From contig NZ_CP045649.1 of assembly GCF_009557055.1 (NCBI RefSeq), positions 2,145,501 through 2,209,500 of the forward strand: a stretch of 64,000 nt of DNA, written 5' to 3'. Position numbers and translations under genes: made by a program. Positions 1-11,306 of this stretch are shown here, piece by piece (within the stretch, counting starts at the first letter, position 1; every line of letters begins with the position of its first letter). The notes under the pieces were generated by a model. It had not been told where the DNA came from, searched no databases, and worked only from the letters and a program-made list of their open reading frames with translations. Source of the stretch: Nocardioides sp. dk884. GTDB lineage: Bacteria > Actinomycetota > Actinomycetes > Propionibacteriales > Nocardioidaceae.

Positions 1-344
1 TCGCCGACCACGTCCACATCGTCGACCACGGCCGGCTCGTCGCCTCGGGCACCCCGCTGGAGCTGACGCGCGGCGGCTCGGTCGCGACCATCCGGCTCGT
101 GGTCACCCGGCCGTTCCCGCCCGGTGCCCCCGACTCGCTGCGGCGGGTGCTCGGCGACGGCACCTCGGTGAGCCAGGTCGACGACCTCAGCATGCTGGTG
201 AGCGGCCCGGCCGACGGCACCACGCTGGCGAAGATCTCCGCGTGGTGCGCCGAGCACGACGTGCTGCCCGAGTCGCTCAACCTCGGGGCCCGCAACCTCG
301 AGGACGTCTTCCTCCAGCTCACCGGACGGGAGCTCGCCCCGTGA
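1..344 (+). CDS. ABC transporter ATP-binding protein (C-terminal fragment)
   Basis: The reading frame is open from base 3 and runs off the left edge, so only about the last 113 residues are present. The visible part starts with HIVDHGRLVASGTP, typical of the segment just after the H-loop of drug-export ATPases (DrrA/CcmA type). It ends in the extra C-terminal domain of that group, finishing LEDVFLQLTGREL. The stop overlaps the GTG of the permease gene by four bases (GTGA), indicating one operon and a two-component exporter at the membrane. The substrate cannot be told. The Walker motifs lie outside the window, so the class is inferred from the C-terminal signature and the partner. Confidence 0.85.
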   Translation, partial: ADHVHIVDHGRLVASGTPLELTRGGSVATIRLVVTRPFPPGAPDSLRRVLGDGTSVSQVDDLSMLVSGPADGTTLAKISAWCAEHDVLPESLNLGARNLEDVFLQLTGRELAP

Positions 345-1135
345 CCTCTTCCCAGACCCGGTCCGCCGGGACGTTCTCGCCCCGGCCCGGTGCGGCGCCG
401 TTCGGGCGCATGGTGCTGGCGCAGGCCGGCATGGAGGCCCGGCTGATGCTGCGCAACGGCGAGCAGCTGCTGCTCGCCGTCGTCGTACCGGTCGTGGTGC
501 TGGTCGCCGCGGTGACCGGCTCGGATCGCGTCGACCTCGACCTGGACCACCCGGCGGTCGACGTCTTCACCCCGGGCGTCCTGGCGCTGGCGGTGATGTC
601 CACCTCGTTCACCGCGCTGGCGATCGCGACCGGCTTCGAACGGCGCTACGGCGTGATCAAGCGCCTCGGCACCTCCCCGCTGCCGCGGTCCGGCCTGTTG
701 GCCGGCAAGGTGCTGGCGCTGCTGCTCGTGCAGCTGCTGCAGCTCGTGGTGATCTCGGCGGTGGCCCTCGGCCTCGGCTGGTCGCCGGACCCCGGCGTGG
801 CCGGCGTGGTGGGCGTGCTGCTGACCATCGCCGCCGGCACCGCCGCCTTCGCCTCGCTCGGGCTGCTGGTCGCCGGAGCGCTGCGCGCCGAGGCCACCCT
901 GGCCGCGGCCAACCTGATCTACCTGCTGCTGATGGCCTGCGGCGCCGTTGTGCTCCCCGCCACGGCGTACGGCGGCTTCGAGGGGTTCGTGCAGTGGCTA
1001 CCATCGGGAGCGCTCGGAGAGGGCATGCGCGATGCCCTGATCGACGGCACGATCGCCTGGTCTGCGATCGCCGTCCTCCTGGCCTGGACCGTCCTCGGCG
1101 CCGCGCTCAGCGCGCGCACCTTCAAGTGGGAGTGA
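341..1135 (+). CDS. ABC-2 type transporter permease
   Basis: Encodes about 264 residues, the normal size for an ABC-2 permease. It has a hydrophilic N-terminus, then around six hydrophobic segments (near residues 45-60, 85-105, 130-155, 165-190, 195-215 and 235-255). The cytoplasmic FERRYGVIKRLGTSPL stretch between the second and third segments is characteristic of DrrB/ABC-2 permeases. The GTG start overlaps the stop of the ATPase gene, which argues for coupled translation and a shared exporter. The next gene, ctaA, starts seven bases downstream and may be cotranscribed. This exporter-ctaA order recurs in actinobacteria, but the substrate is unknown. The start is supported by the overlap, not by a strong ribosome site. 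Confidence 0.88.
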   Translation: MTSSQTRSAGTFSPRPGAAPFGRMVLAQAGMEARLMLRNGEQLLLAVVVPVVVLVAAVTGSDRVDLDLDHPAVDVFTPGVLALAVMSTSFTALAIATGFERRYGVIKRLGTSPLPRSGLLAGKVLALLLVQLLQLVVISAVALGLGWSPDPGVAGVVGVLLTIAAGTAAFASLGLLVAGALRAEATLAAANLIYLLLMACGAVVLPATAYGGFEGFVQWLPSGALGEGMRDALIDGTIAWSAIAVLLAWTVLGAALSARTFKWE

Positions 1136-1142
1136 ACTGCTC

Positions 1143-2108
1143 GTGACCGCCACCTCGACCGACCGGCCCGACGTGGAGCCGGTTGCCCGCCCCGCCGGCC
1201 ACCGGTGGGTGCTCGGCCTCGGCTGGAGCAGCCTGGTCGCCAACATGCTGCTCGTCGTGACCGGCGCCGTCGTCCGGCTGACCGGCTCCGGCCTGGGCTG
1301 CCCGACCTGGCCGCGCTGCACCGATGAGTCCTACACGCCGCATGCGGAGTACGGCATCCACGGCGTGATCGAGTTCGGCAACCGGCTGCTCACCTTCGTC
1401 CTCGCCGCGATCGCGATCGCCACCTTCGTCGCCGCGGTGCGCACCGGTCGCCGCTCGCTGATCTGGCTCGCGCTCTGGATGGGGATCGGCATCCCCGCGC
1501 AGGCCGTGATCGGCGGCATCACGGTGCTGACCGACCTCAACCCGTGGATCGTGTCGCTGCACCTGATCTGCTCGTTCCTGATCATCTGCCTGGCCGTGCG
1601 CTTCATCCAGCTGGTGCTGCGCGGTGACGACCTGCCGCGCGCCCGCGGACCCGTCGTGGGGCTGGCCTGGGTGGTCTTCGCCGCCGGCTGGGTCGTGCTC
1701 TACGTCGGCACGATGGTCACCGGCGCCGGCCCGCACGCCGGCGACGCCGACTCCCCGCGCAACGGCCTGGACCCGGCCCAGATGAGCCAGCTGCACGCCG
1801 ACGCGGTGTTCTTCTTCATCGGCGCCACCGTCGGTCTGCTCTTCGCCGTCTACGCCTGGCGCCACGGCGCCTCCGCCCGCCGCGCGCTGTGGACGCTGTT
1901 CGCGGTGCAGATCGGCCAGGGCGCGATCGGCTTCGTGCAGTACTTCACCGACCTGCCGATCGTCCTGGTCGGCTTCCACATGCTTGGCGCCTCCCTCACC
2001 GCCGCCGCGATCGCCTGGGTGCTCGTCGCCGTACGCCACCCGCGGGAGCTCGAGGCTGCTGAGGTCTCGGCGGCGCCCGCCGAGACCGGCGGCGCCGCGC
2101 TCCTCTGA
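1143..2108 (+). CDS. ctaA: heme A synthase CtaA
   Basis: Membrane enzyme that oxidises the C8 methyl group of heme O to the formyl group of heme A for aa3-type cytochrome oxidase. The 321-residue product has about eight membrane segments. A GCPTWPRC motif near residues 52-59 carries the paired extracytoplasmic cysteines. Next comes HGVIEFGNR (about 73-81) with a heme-ligand histidine and the catalytic glutamate; later histidines lie in LHLICSF, LHADAVFFF and GFHMLGAS. It starts with GTG just after the ABC permease. The partner gene ctaB, which makes heme O, lies less than 1 kb away on the other strand. Length and motifs match actinobacterial CtaA. Confidence 0.95.
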   Translation: MTATSTDRPDVEPVARPAGHRWVLGLGWSSLVANMLLVVTGAVVRLTGSGLGCPTWPRCTDESYTPHAEYGIHGVIEFGNRLLTFVLAAIAIATFVAAVRTGRRSLIWLALWMGIGIPAQAVIGGITVLTDLNPWIVSLHLICSFLIICLAVRFIQLVLRGDDLPRARGPVVGLAWVVFAAGWVVLYVGTMVTGAGPHAGDADSPRNGLDPAQMSQLHADAVFFFIGATVGLLFAVYAWRHGASARRALWTLFAVQIGQGAIGFVQYFTDLPIVLVGFHMLGASLTAAAIAWVLVAVRHPRELEAAEVSAAPAETGGAALL

Positions 2109-2140
2109 CGCGTCCCCTCCTGCCGGTCGTCGTGCCCCGG

Positions 2141-2235
2141 GTGCGCGCACAGCTGCGCAATTGTTGGGAAAAGCACCGGGAACCAGCCGCCGTCGGTGCT
2201 TATCCGCGCAATTGCGCGGATAAGCACTGATCCCG
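2141..2235. repeat. Family A hairpin repeat, copy 1
   Basis: Inverted repeat of about 90 bp between the convergent 3' ends of ctaA and the lipoprotein gene. The left arm contains TGCGCAATTGTTGGGAAAAG and the right arm CGGTGCTTATCC followed by GCGCAATTGCGCGG. The right arm includes a perfect 32-base palindrome (2196-2227) centred on CAATTG. Related copies lie at 38825-38911, 40861-40955 and 58957-59044. It could fold into a long hairpin and might end transcription from both sides here, but there is no T-run. Confidence 0.8.
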
Positions 2236-2265
2236 GCGCCGAAGAACGCGCGAGCCCGATCGCAC

Positions 2266-2829
2266 TCACCCGAGGTCGACCACCAGGCGCGACGGGGCGC
2301 GGAGCGTGAATGCCCGGAACGGGGCCCGGCCGCCCCGGAGCCCGACGAAGACCTGGGTCATGCCCTCGAAGGCACCGACCGTGTGCAGATCCACGACGGC
2401 GCCACCCAGTGCGCGGCGAACCGGAGGGTCGTGGTCCTCCGGCATCCGGGTGGGTGTCCCCGAGATGTCGAGGCGGAGGATCGTGTCACCGCGGAGCCCC
2501 ACCGTCGCTCCGCTCCCCTCCAGCACCGCCTCGTCGACGAACCGCGCGGCCCGGCCCGGCCTGCCGGTGCCGGCGAACCTCAGCACCAGCCGGTCATGAC
2601 CAGCACGCCGGACGGCGGAGACGTCCTCGAGGACGAGGTCGTACGCACCCCTCGGCCGGTGCACCTGCACCTCGTCACCGGGCCGCGAGAGTGCCGACCG
2701 GGCGGGGCCGGGCTCCGCAGCCGGCGCCGGCGCAGAGTCGCGCGCGACCGGCTCGTACGTGCAGCCGGCGTACGACGTCGACAGCACGAGCGCGACGACG
2801 GCGCTGGACAGGATCGCGGAGGGTCTCAT
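2266..2829 (-). CDS. putative lipoprotein with AMIN-like domain
   Basis: Encodes 187 residues. The N-terminus is basic, then hydrophobic (SAILSSAVVALVLSTS), and ends in YAGC, an acceptable but not ideal lipobox, so lipoprotein export is likely. A proline/alanine-rich linker follows. The rest is a beta-rich domain with repeating hydrophobic/charged strands (YDLVLEDVSAV, DRLVLRFAG, DTILRLDISG) and a C-terminal RLVVDLG, as in AMIN-like domains of actinobacterial lipoproteins. The molecular role is unknown. It lies downstream of ctaB on the same strand, 58 bp away, and may share its transcript. Its 3' end faces ctaA across repeat A1. Confidence 0.7.
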   Translation of the reverse strand: MRPSAILSSAVVALVLSTSYAGCTYEPVARDSAPAPAAEPGPARSALSRPGDEVQVHRPRGAYDLVLEDVSAVRRAGHDRLVLRFAGTGRPGRAARFVDEAVLEGSGATVGLRGDTILRLDISGTPTRMPEDHDPPVRRALGGAVVDLHTVGAFEGMTQVFVGLRGGRAPFRAFTLRAPSRLVVDLG

Positions 2830-2887
2830 ACCCCCTGGGACGCGCCGCAGCCCCGAGCGGTTGTCGCAGGCGCGGCGGGCGCGACGC

Positions 2888-3844
2888 TCAGAGACCCAGG
2901 ATCGGGTCGAGCGCGACCGCGACGAACAGCAGGGTGAGGTAGAGGTTCGAGGAGTGGAACAGCTGCATCGGCTGGATCACCGCCAGGTCGTCGGTGGTCT
3001 TGGTGCGCGCCCACATCCGGTGCGCCTGCACCAGGAACACGGCGCCCAGCAGCGCGGCGATCACGGGGTAGACCAGGCTGGTGCCGGCGACCGGCCACAG
3101 CAGCAGCGACGTCGCGACCATCACCCAGCTGTAGATCACGATCTGGCGACCCACGACCTGGGCCGGGGCCACCACCGGGAGCATCGGCACGTCGACGTTG
3201 GCGTAGTCCTCGCGGTAGCGCAGCGCCAGCGCCCAGGTGTGCGGCGGGGTCCAGAAGAAGACCACCATGAAGAGCACGACAGGCACCCAGGACAGCTCGT
3301 TGGTGACGGCCGTCCAGCCGATCAGCGCCGGGAAGCAGCCGGCGAGGCCGCCCCAGACGATGTTCTGGGTGGTGCGGCGCTTGAGCAGCATCGTGTAGAC
3401 GAAGACGTAGAACGCGTTCGCGCCCAGCGACAGGCCGGCAGAGAGCCAGTTCACCCAGGTGGCGAGGACCAGTGTCGACAAGATCGCCAGCACGAAGCCG
3501 AAGATCAGTGCGGCGCGCGCCGACACGATGTGGCGCGGCAGCGCACGACGCCGGGTGCGGCGCATCTGCTCGTCGATGTCGCGGTCGTAGACGCAGTTGA
3601 AGACCGAGGCCGACCCGGCCGAGAACCAGCCGCCGACCGCGGTCGCGGCGACCAGCCCGAGCGGCGGGATGCCGCGCTCGGCGAAGAACATCACCGGCAC
3701 GGTGGTCAGGAGCAACAGCTCGATGACCCGGGGCTTGGTCAGCCCGATGTACGCCGCGACGACGTCCTTGAAGGTGGCCCGACCGGACCCGTCGCCGGTC
3801 GACTGCGACGGTGCAGCGGAGGCCGGTTGGCCGACGTACGTCAC
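2888..3844 (-). CDS. ctaB: heme O synthase (protoheme IX farnesyltransferase) CtaB
   Basis: Transfers a farnesyl group to protoheme IX to give heme O, the substrate of CtaA. The 318-residue membrane protein belongs to the UbiA prenyltransferase family. It has LTKPRVIELL near residues 35-44 and the first Asp-rich motif N-x3-D-x-D-x-D at residues 83-91, ending in RRTRRRALP. A second conserved region, KRRTTQNIVWGG, lies mid-protein, with about eight to nine membrane segments overall. The frame stays open further upstream, but the GTG at 3844 (VTYVGQ) gives normal length and leaves a 99-bp intergenic region with divergent tkt. The regulator of this shared promoter region is not evident. Confidence 0.95.
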   Translation of the reverse strand: MTYVGQPASAAPSQSTGDGSGRATFKDVVAAYIGLTKPRVIELLLLTTVPVMFFAERGIPPLGLVAATAVGGWFSAGSASVFNCVYDRDIDEQMRRTRRRALPRHIVSARAALIFGFVLAILSTLVLATWVNWLSAGLSLGANAFYVFVYTMLLKRRTTQNIVWGGLAGCFPALIGWTAVTNELSWVPVVLFMVVFFWTPPHTWALALRYREDYANVDVPMLPVVAPAQVVGRQIVIYSWVMVATSLLLWPVAGTSLVYPVIAALLGAVFLVQAHRMWARTKTTDDLAVIQPMQLFHSSNLYLTLLFVAVALDPILGL

Positions 3845-3943
3845 TGGTGTCCTCGATGATGTTCGGAAGCGTGGAGCGATGCTGAGTCTATCGCGCGGGG
3901 TGAGTAGGCTCGGTATCGCCCGAAGCCCCGCGAGAGGAACCCT

Positions 3944-6049
<2,106 letters not shown>

Positions 6050-6097
6050 GCACGCCCCGCTCGGGTACTTCACCACCACGACTTCAGGAGGCAGTAC

Positions 6098-7204
6098 ATG
6101 AGTGACCGTCTGCAGGCACTGGCCGACGCCGGCGTCTCGATCTGGCTCGACGACCTCTCCCGCGAGCGGATCGAGACCGGCAACCTCGCCGACCTCACCC
6201 GCGAGCGCTCGGTCGTCGGCGTCACCACGAACCCCACCATCTTCGCGAGCGCGATCGCCAACGGCGAGCGCTACGACGAGCAGGTGCGGCGCCTGGTGGC
6301 CGAGGGCCGCAGCGTCGACGAGGTGATCTTCGAGCTCACCACCGAGGACGTCCGCAACGCCTGCGACGTGCTCGAGCCCCTCGCCGGCACCTCCGCCGGC
6401 GACGGCCGGGTCTCGATCGAGGTCGAGCCCGACCTCGCCCAGGACACCGAGGGCACCATCGCCTCGGCACGTGCCCTCTTCAAGGCCGTCGACCGCTCGA
6501 ACGTCCTCATCAAGATCCCGGCCACGCAGGCCGGGCTCAGCGCGATCACCACGGTGATCGGCGAGGGGATCAGCGTGAACGTGACGCTGATCTTCTCCGA
6601 GGAGCGCTACCGCGCCGTCATGGACGCCTACCTCGCCGGCCTGGAGCGGGCGAAGGAGGCGGGCCTCGACCTGTCGAGCATCCAGTCCGTCGCGTCGTTC
6701 TTCGTCTCCCGCGTCGACACCGAGGTCGACGCCCGGCTGGAGAAGATCGGCACCCCCGAGGCGCTCGAGCTCCGCGGCAAGGCGGCGATCGCCAACGCCC
6801 AGATCGCGTACGGCGCGTACGCCGAGGTCGTCGGCTCCGAGCGCTGGCGCGCGCTGGCCGAGGCCGGCGCCAACGTGCAGCGCCCGCTGTGGGCCTCCAC
6901 CGGGGTGAAGAACCCCGACTACCCGGACACCCTCTACGTCACCGACCTGGTGGTCGGCGGCACGGTCAACACGATGCCGGAGAAGACCCTCGAGGCCTTC
7001 GCCGACCACGGCGAGGTCCGCGGCGACCTCGTCACCGGCCGCGAGGACGAGGGCCGCGCGGTCCTCGCCCGCCTCGAGGAGGTCGGTGTCGACTTCGCCG
7101 ACGTGCTCGTGGCCCTCGAGACCGAGGGCGTCGAGAAGTTCGTGAAGTCCTGGGATGAGCTCGTCGCGACCGTCCGCGGCCAGATGGAGCAGGCGAACGC
7201 GTGA
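6098..7204 (+). CDS. tal: transaldolase
   Basis: Moves a dihydroxyacetone unit from sedoheptulose 7-phosphate to glyceraldehyde 3-phosphate. The 368-residue protein is a Tal type 2 barrel. [11 protein letters not shown] is the N-terminal substrate motif, the Schiff-base lysine sits in NVLIKIPAT (about residue 140), and SVNVTLIFS and [15 protein letters not shown] follow. A strong ribosome site AGGAGG lies 7 bases before the ATG. The stop overlaps the pgi start by four bases (GTGA), so translation of the two is probably coupled. The following genes supply the oxidative branch. Confidence 0.98.
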   Translation: MSDRLQALADAGVSIWLDDLSRERIETGNLADLTRERSVVGVTTNPTIFASAIANGERYDEQVRRLVAEGRSVDEVIFELTTEDVRNACDVLEPLAGTSAGDGRVSIEVEPDLAQDTEGTIASARALFKAVDRSNVLIKIPATQAGLSAITTVIGEGISVNVTLIFSEERYRAVMDAYLAGLERAKEAGLDLSSIQSVASFFVSRVDTEVDARLEKIGTPEALELRGKAAIANAQIAYGAYAEVVGSERWRALAEAGANVQRPLWASTGVKNPDYPDTLYVTDLVVGGTVNTMPEKTLEAFADHGEVRGDLVTGREDEGRAVLARLEEVGVDFADVLVALETEGVEKFVKSWDELVATVRGQMEQANA

Positions 7205-8841
7205 CCCGGGCGATGGCGTGGGACGAGACAGGGGCGATCGCCGTCAGCACGCCCGCCGGGTCGCCGCACGGGGAGGTCCTCGACCGCCTCGTCACCGACC
7301 GGGTCGCCAGCCGGATGGCCGACCGCGACCCCACCCTGTGGGGCGAGGCGGCCGTTGACGAGGCCGCCAAGCGGCTGCACTGGGTCGGCCTGAGCCAGAC
7401 CTCGCGTGACCTGGTCACCGAGATCTCGCTGCTCGGGGTCGAGCTGCGCCAACGCGGGCTCGCCCGCCTGGTGCTGTGCGGCATGGGCGGCTCCTCCCTC
7501 GCCCCCGAGGTGATCTGCGCGGCCGCCGGCGTGGAGATCGACGTGCTCGACTCCTCCGCGCCCGACGTCGTACGACGCGCGATCGAGGACCGCCTCGGCG
7601 AGACCGTCGTGGTCGTCTCCTCCAAGTCCGGCGGCACGGTGGAGACCGACAGCCAGCGCCGCGCCTACGAGCAGGCCTTCCGCGACGCGGGCATCGACCC
7701 CGCTGAGCGGATCGTCGTCGTCACCGACCCCGGCTCGCCGCTGGAGCAGTCGGCCCGCGAGGCCGGCTACCGGGTCTTCCTCGCCGATCCGGAGGTGGGC
7801 GGGCGCTACTCCGCGCTCACCGCCTTCGGGCTGGTGCCCAGCGGTCTTGCCGGCGCGGACATCGCCGGTCTGCTCGACCAGGCCGAGTCGGTGCGCCCCG
7901 CCCTCGAGAAGGACAGCGCCGACAACCCCGGGCTCGTGCTCGGCTCCCTGCTGGGGGCGGCCAACCTGTCCGGGGTCGACAAGCTCGCGCTGGCCGGTGC
8001 CGGGGGCAGCTACCCCGGCCTCGGCGACTGGGTCGAGCAGCTGGTGGCCGAGTCCACCGGCAAGGACGGCCACGGCATCCTCCCGGTCGTCGTCGGCTCG
8101 CTCGAGGCCGCCGCCGAGACCACCCGGCACGCCGACGTCCTGCTCGCGACGTACGGCGCGGACAGCGACGCCGCTGCTGCGGTGGAGGTGGTCTCCGGCT
8201 GGAGCGCCCACCTCGACCTGCCGCTCGGCGCGCAGATGCTGGTCTGGGAGTACGCCACCGCCGTCGCCGGCCGGGTGATGGGCATCAACCCCTTCGACCA
8301 GCCCGACGTGGAGAGCGCGAAGGCCGCCGCACGCAGCATGCTCGACGGTGCCGCATCCTCCCCCGCCCCGGTCTTCACCGACGGGCCGGTCACCGTCTAC
8401 GCCTCCGACGGCTGGCTGCCCGACGGCACCGAGACCGTCGCCGACGCGGTGGCCGCCCTGCTGGCCACCCTCGACCCCACCCACGGCTATCTCGCCGTCC
8501 AGGCCTACCTCGACCGGCACCTCGACGCCGCGCTGGCCGAGACCCGCGACCGGCTGGCGGTGCGCACCGGTCGTCCGGTGACGTTCGGCTGGGGCCCGCG
8601 TTTCCTGCACTCGACGGGGCAGTACCACAAGGGCGGACCGGCGACCGGGGTGTTCCTCCAGGTCACCTCCGCCCCCGCCGCCGACCTCGCCGTGCCGGGT
8701 CGCTCCTTCACCTTCCAGGAGTTCATCACCGCCCAGGCGGTCGGTGACGGCCAGGTGCTGGCCGGCCACGGTCGCCCGGTGCTGCGGCTGCACGTGGAGT
8801 CACCCGCCGGGCTCGACGTCGTACGCGCGGCGCTCGGCTGA
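7201..8841 (+). CDS. pgi: glucose-6-phosphate isomerase
   Basis: Interconverts glucose 6-phosphate and fructose 6-phosphate, linking the pentose phosphate cycle to glycolysis. The 546-residue protein has two SIS-type sugar-phosphate folds: [13 protein letters not shown] near residues 95-105, then [14 protein letters not shown] and [12 protein letters not shown]. It belongs to the divergent actinobacterial Pgi type found beside tal, so its motifs differ from the classical E. coli enzyme. The GTG start overlaps the tal stop, and zwf begins 13 bp after its stop. A position between tal and zwf would let the operon recycle fructose 6-phosphate through Zwf. A second pgi elsewhere in the genome is possible. 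Confidence 0.9.
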   Translation: MTRAMAWDETGAIAVSTPAGSPHGEVLDRLVTDRVASRMADRDPTLWGEAAVDEAAKRLHWVGLSQTSRDLVTEISLLGVELRQRGLARLVLCGMGGSSLAPEVICAAAGVEIDVLDSSAPDVVRRAIEDRLGETVVVVSSKSGGTVETDSQRRAYEQAFRDAGIDPAERIVVVTDPGSPLEQSAREAGYRVFLADPEVGGRYSALTAFGLVPSGLAGADIAGLLDQAESVRPALEKDSADNPGLVLGSLLGAANLSGVDKLALAGAGGSYPGLGDWVEQLVAESTGKDGHGILPVVVGSLEAAAETTRHADVLLATYGADSDAAAAVEVVSGWSAHLDLPLGAQMLVWEYATAVAGRVMGINPFDQPDVESAKAAARSMLDGAASSPAPVFTDGPVTVYASDGWLPDGTETVADAVAALLATLDPTHGYLAVQAYLDRHLDAALAETRDRLAVRTGRPVTFGWGPRFLHSTGQYHKGGPATGVFLQVTSAPAADLAVPGRSFTFQEFITAQAVGDGQVLAGHGRPVLRLHVESPAGLDVVRAALG

Positions 8842-8854
8842 GGGCGGGCGCGCG

Positions 8855-10378
8855 ATGACCTGGCAGAACCCGCTGCGGGATCCCCGGGACCGGCGCCTGC
8901 CCCGCATCGCGGGCCCGTGCGGCCTGGTGCTGTTCGGCGTCACCGGCGATCTGTCGCGCAAGAAGCTGATGCCGGCGATCTACGACCTCGCCAACCGAGG
9001 TCTGCTGCCGCCCGGCTTCAGCCTGGTGGGCTTCGCCCGCCGCGACTGGGCCGACCAGGACTTCGCCCAGATCGTGCACGACTCGGTCAAGGAGCACGCA
9101 CGCACCGAGTTCCGCGAGGAGGTCTGGGAGCAGCTCTCCGAGGGCGTGCGCTTCGTGCCCGGCTCCTTCGACGACCCCGAGGCGTTCGAGCGGCTGCGTA
9201 GGACCGTCGACGAGCTCGACGCGGCCCGCGGCACCGACGGCAACCACGCCTTCTACCTCGCGATCCCGCCGGGCTCCTTCGGCACCGTCGCGCAGCGCCT
9301 CCAGCAGCACGGGCTCGCCGACGCACCCGACGGCTCCTGGCGCCGGGTGGTGGTCGAGAAGCCCTTCGGACACGACCTGGAGTCCGCGCGCGAGCTGGAC
9401 CGCGCTCTGAGCGAGGTCTTCCCCGAGGACTCGATCTTCCGCATCGACCACTACCTCGGCAAGGAGACGGTGCAGAACATCCTCGCGATCCGCTTCGCGA
9501 ACAGCATCTTCGAGCCGGTCTGGAACGCCAACTACGTCGACCACGTGCAGATCACCATGGCCGAGGACGGCGGGATCGGCGGACGCGCCGGCTACTACGA
9601 CGGCATCGGTGCCGCTCGCGACGTGATCCAGAACCACCTGCTCCAGCTGATGGCGCTGGTCGCGATGGAGGAGCCGCCCGCCTTCGACGCCGACACCCTG
9701 CGCCTGGAGAAGGAGAAGCTGCTCTCCTCGATCGAGCTCCCCCGCCGTCTGGACCTCACCACCGCCCGCGGCCAGTACGTCGGCGGCTGGGCCGGCGGGC
9801 GGAAGGTGTCGGGCTTCCTGGAGGAGGAGGGGATGCCGGCCGGCTCCACCACCGAGTCGTACGCCGCGGTCACCCTGCACGTCGAGAACCGCCGCTGGGC
9901 CGGGGTCCCGTTCTACCTGCGCACCGGCAAGCGCCTGGGGCGCCGCGTCACCGAGGTGGCGGTGGTCTTCAAGCGCGCGCCGCACCTGCCGTTCAGCGAG
10001 AGCTCGACCGAGGAGCTCACCCAGAACGCGATCGTGATTCGGGTCCAGCCCGACGAGGGCATGACCGTGCGGTTCGGCTCCAAGGTGCCCGGCACCACGC
10101 TGGAGATCCGCGACGTGTCGATGGACTTCGCCTACGGCGGCTCCTTCACCGAGGCCTCCCCGGAGGCCTACGAGCGGCTGATCCTCGACGTCCTGCTCGG
10201 CGACCCGCCGCTGTTCCCCCGTCACCGGGAGGTCGAGCTGTCCTGGCAGATCCTCGACCCCGTGCTGGAGGCCTGGGCGAGGAAGGGCGAGCCGGACCCC
10301 TACCCGGCCGGCAGCTGGGGACCGGAGTCCGCCGACGCGATGCTGGCGCGCGACGGTCGCGTCTGGCGCCGGCCGTGA
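8855..10378 (+). CDS. zwf: glucose-6-phosphate dehydrogenase
   Basis: First enzyme of the oxidative pentose phosphate branch, making 6-phosphogluconolactone and NADPH. The 507-residue product has the nucleotide-binding FGVTGDLSRKKLMPAIY near residues 29-45 and the catalytic RIDHYLGKETVQN near residue 200. VEKPFGHDLESA and FYLRTGKRLGRRVTEV also match the family. The ATG at 8855 gives the canonical MTWQNPLRDPRDRRLPRIAGPC-type N-terminus of actinobacterial Zwf. opcA follows 13 bp downstream, and pgl after that completes lactone hydrolysis. NADPH made here is a plausible reductant source for biosynthesis and redox defence. Confidence 0.98.
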   Translation: MTWQNPLRDPRDRRLPRIAGPCGLVLFGVTGDLSRKKLMPAIYDLANRGLLPPGFSLVGFARRDWADQDFAQIVHDSVKEHARTEFREEVWEQLSEGVRFVPGSFDDPEAFERLRRTVDELDAARGTDGNHAFYLAIPPGSFGTVAQRLQQHGLADAPDGSWRRVVVEKPFGHDLESARELDRALSEVFPEDSIFRIDHYLGKETVQNILAIRFANSIFEPVWNANYVDHVQITMAEDGGIGGRAGYYDGIGAARDVIQNHLLQLMALVAMEEPPAFDADTLRLEKEKLLSSIELPRRLDLTTARGQYVGGWAGGRKVSGFLEEEGMPAGSTTESYAAVTLHVENRRWAGVPFYLRTGKRLGRRVTEVAVVFKRAPHLPFSESSTEELTQNAIVIRVQPDEGMTVRFGSKVPGTTLEIRDVSMDFAYGGSFTEASPEAYERLILDVLLGDPPLFPRHREVELSWQILDPVLEAWARKGEPDPYPAGSWGPESADAMLARDGRVWRRP

Positions 10379-10391
10379 GGAAGGGGCGAGC

Positions 10392-11306
10392 ATGATCGAG
10401 CTGACCGACACCACCTCCTCGGCGATCGCCGCGGAGTTCGTGCGTGCCCGCACCCGGGCCGGCAGCCCGGCGATGGGCATGGTGATGACACTGGTGGTCC
10501 TGGTCGACGAGGACGACGCCGAGGACGCCATGCGGGTCGCCCGCCAGGCCTCCCACGAGCACCCCGCCCGGGTGCTCGGCGTGATCATCGGCGACGGCCG
10601 GGGCCGCGGCAGCGTGGACGCCCAGGTCGGCATCGGCTCCGGCTGGAGCGGGGAGACCGCGCTCATCCGGCTCGGCGGCGAGGTCACCCGACACCCCGAG
10701 TCCGTGGTCCTGCCGCTGCTGCTGCCCGACTCCCCCGTCGTCGCGTGGTGGCCGACCGACGCCCCCGAGGACCCCGCGGCCGATCCGCTGGGAGCCCTCG
10801 CCACACGACGGATCACCGACAGCGCGAGCGCCACGAAGGCGCGCACGGTCGCCCTGCAGCGCCAGTGCGCGTCGTACACGCGCGGCAACACCGACCTGGC
10901 CTGGACCCGGCTCACGCCGTGGCGGGCGCTGCTCGCCGGCGCCCTGGACCAGCAGCACCTCACCGTCACCGGCGCGCTGGTCGGGGCCGAGCGGCACAAC
11001 CCGAGCGCCGACCTGCTCGCCGCCTGGCTGGGCAGCCGGCTGAAGGTGGACGTCGAGCGGCGGGCCACCGACGGCCCCGGGATCACCGAGGTCGAGCTCG
11101 AGACCCGGCAGGGGCCGATCCGGCTGGACCGTCCCGACGGGCGGCTGGCGACGTTCACCTCCCCGGGGCGCCCGGACCGTCCGACCGCGCTGCGTCGCCG
11201 CGACCTGCCCGCGCTGCTCGCCGAGGAGCTGCGGCGCCTCGACGAGGACGAGGTGTACGCCGAGACCGCCGAGCACGTGCTCCAGAGCGGGCGGGAGCGG
11301 GCATGA
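10392..11306 (+). CDS. opcA: glucose-6-phosphate dehydrogenase assembly protein OpcA
   Basis: OpcA binds Zwf and promotes assembly and activity of the dehydrogenase in actinobacteria and cyanobacteria. The 304-residue protein begins MIELTDTTSSAIAAEFV and carries the typical central segment LPLLLPDSPVVAWWPTDAPEDPAADP plus a C-terminal domain ending in LAEELRRLDEDEVY, given here in pieces. There is no known catalytic motif. The invariable zwf-opcA-pgl order is seen here: opcA starts 13 bp after zwf, and its stop overlaps the ATG of pgl (ATGA). The assignment is strong from order and sequence together. Confidence 0.95.
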   Translation: MIELTDTTSSAIAAEFVRARTRAGSPAMGMVMTLVVLVDEDDAEDAMRVARQASHEHPARVLGVIIGDGRGRGSVDAQVGIGSGWSGETALIRLGGEVTRHPESVVLPLLLPDSPVVAWWPTDAPEDPAADPLGALATRRITDSASATKARTVALQRQCASYTRGNTDLAWTRLTPWRALLAGALDQQHLTVTGALVGAERHNPSADLLAAWLGSRLKVDVERRATDGPGITEVELETRQGPIRLDRPDGRLATFTSPGRPDRPTALRRRDLPALLAEELRRLDEDEVYAETAEHVLQSGRERA

